From assembly GCA_946405655.1 (NCBI GenBank), contig CAMJHX010000092.1, forward strand, positions 1-5,663: a stretch of DNA of 5,663 nucleotides. Direction: 5' to 3'. Every line of letters begins with the position of its first letter. Position 1 is the stretch's first letter. Positions 5,640 to 5,663 of this stretch are shown here, in pieces. Position numbers and translations under genes: made by a program. Origin of the DNA: an uncultured Clostridia bacterium (GTDB lineage Bacteria > Bacillota > Clostridia > Oscillospirales > Oscillospiraceae). Under the pieces are notes generated by a model that saw only the letters and a list, made by a program, of their open reading frames with translations, was not told where the DNA came from and did not search any database.

Positions 5640-5663
5640 GCGCTTTGGTTTGGATGGATTTAA

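Overview
The window looks like a high-GC member of the Clostridia. Coding regions are rich in gcg/gcc/ctc. Start sites carry GAGG- or AAGGA-type Shine-Dalgarno sequences. The gene content (CapA-like protein, S-layer-homology (SLH) anchored SGNH hydrolase, cyclophilin lipoprotein, MATE exporter) is typical of gut Oscillospirales-type Firmicutes. The taxon is inferred; no marker gene is present. No RNA gene, insertion sequence, CRISPR array or prophage gene was recognised.

Layout: (1) Bases 1-575, + strand: the C-terminal part of a CapA/poly-gamma-glutamate-type metallophosphatase, running in from the left edge. (2) Bases 555-707: a short convergent intergenic region built almost entirely of hairpins. 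It begins with a perfect 16-bp stem that holds the capA-like stop codon in its loop and ends with a terminator used from both sides. (3) Bases 704-2071, - strand: a complete MATE-family exporter. (4) Bases 2104-2138: a hairpin separating the MATE gene from the operon upstream of it. (5) Bases 2151-5542, - strand: a compact four-gene run transcribed right to left. In order it encodes a secreted SGNH hydrolase with three SLH domains, a VanX-like D-Ala-D-Ala dipeptidase, a small alpha/beta hydrolase and a cyclophilin-type peptidyl-prolyl isomerase lipoprotein. Gaps are 18 nt and 6 nt, then a 4-nt ATGA overlap. (6) Bases 5543-5663: an extended -10 promoter for this operon, directly downstream of a GC-rich terminator belonging to a - strand gene beyond the right edge.

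Taken together, the operon reads as a cell-envelope module. One enzyme is exported and held on the wall, one cleaves D-Ala-D-Ala (a peptidoglycan precursor or turnover product), one is a cytoplasmic hydrolase of unknown substrate, and one is a membrane-anchored folding catalyst outside the cell. The close spacing and coupled starts support co-expression; a shared pathway is inference. Individually the families are known. I did not find a clearly new system. The least explained pieces are the hairpin cluster at 555-707 and the combination of genes in the operon.
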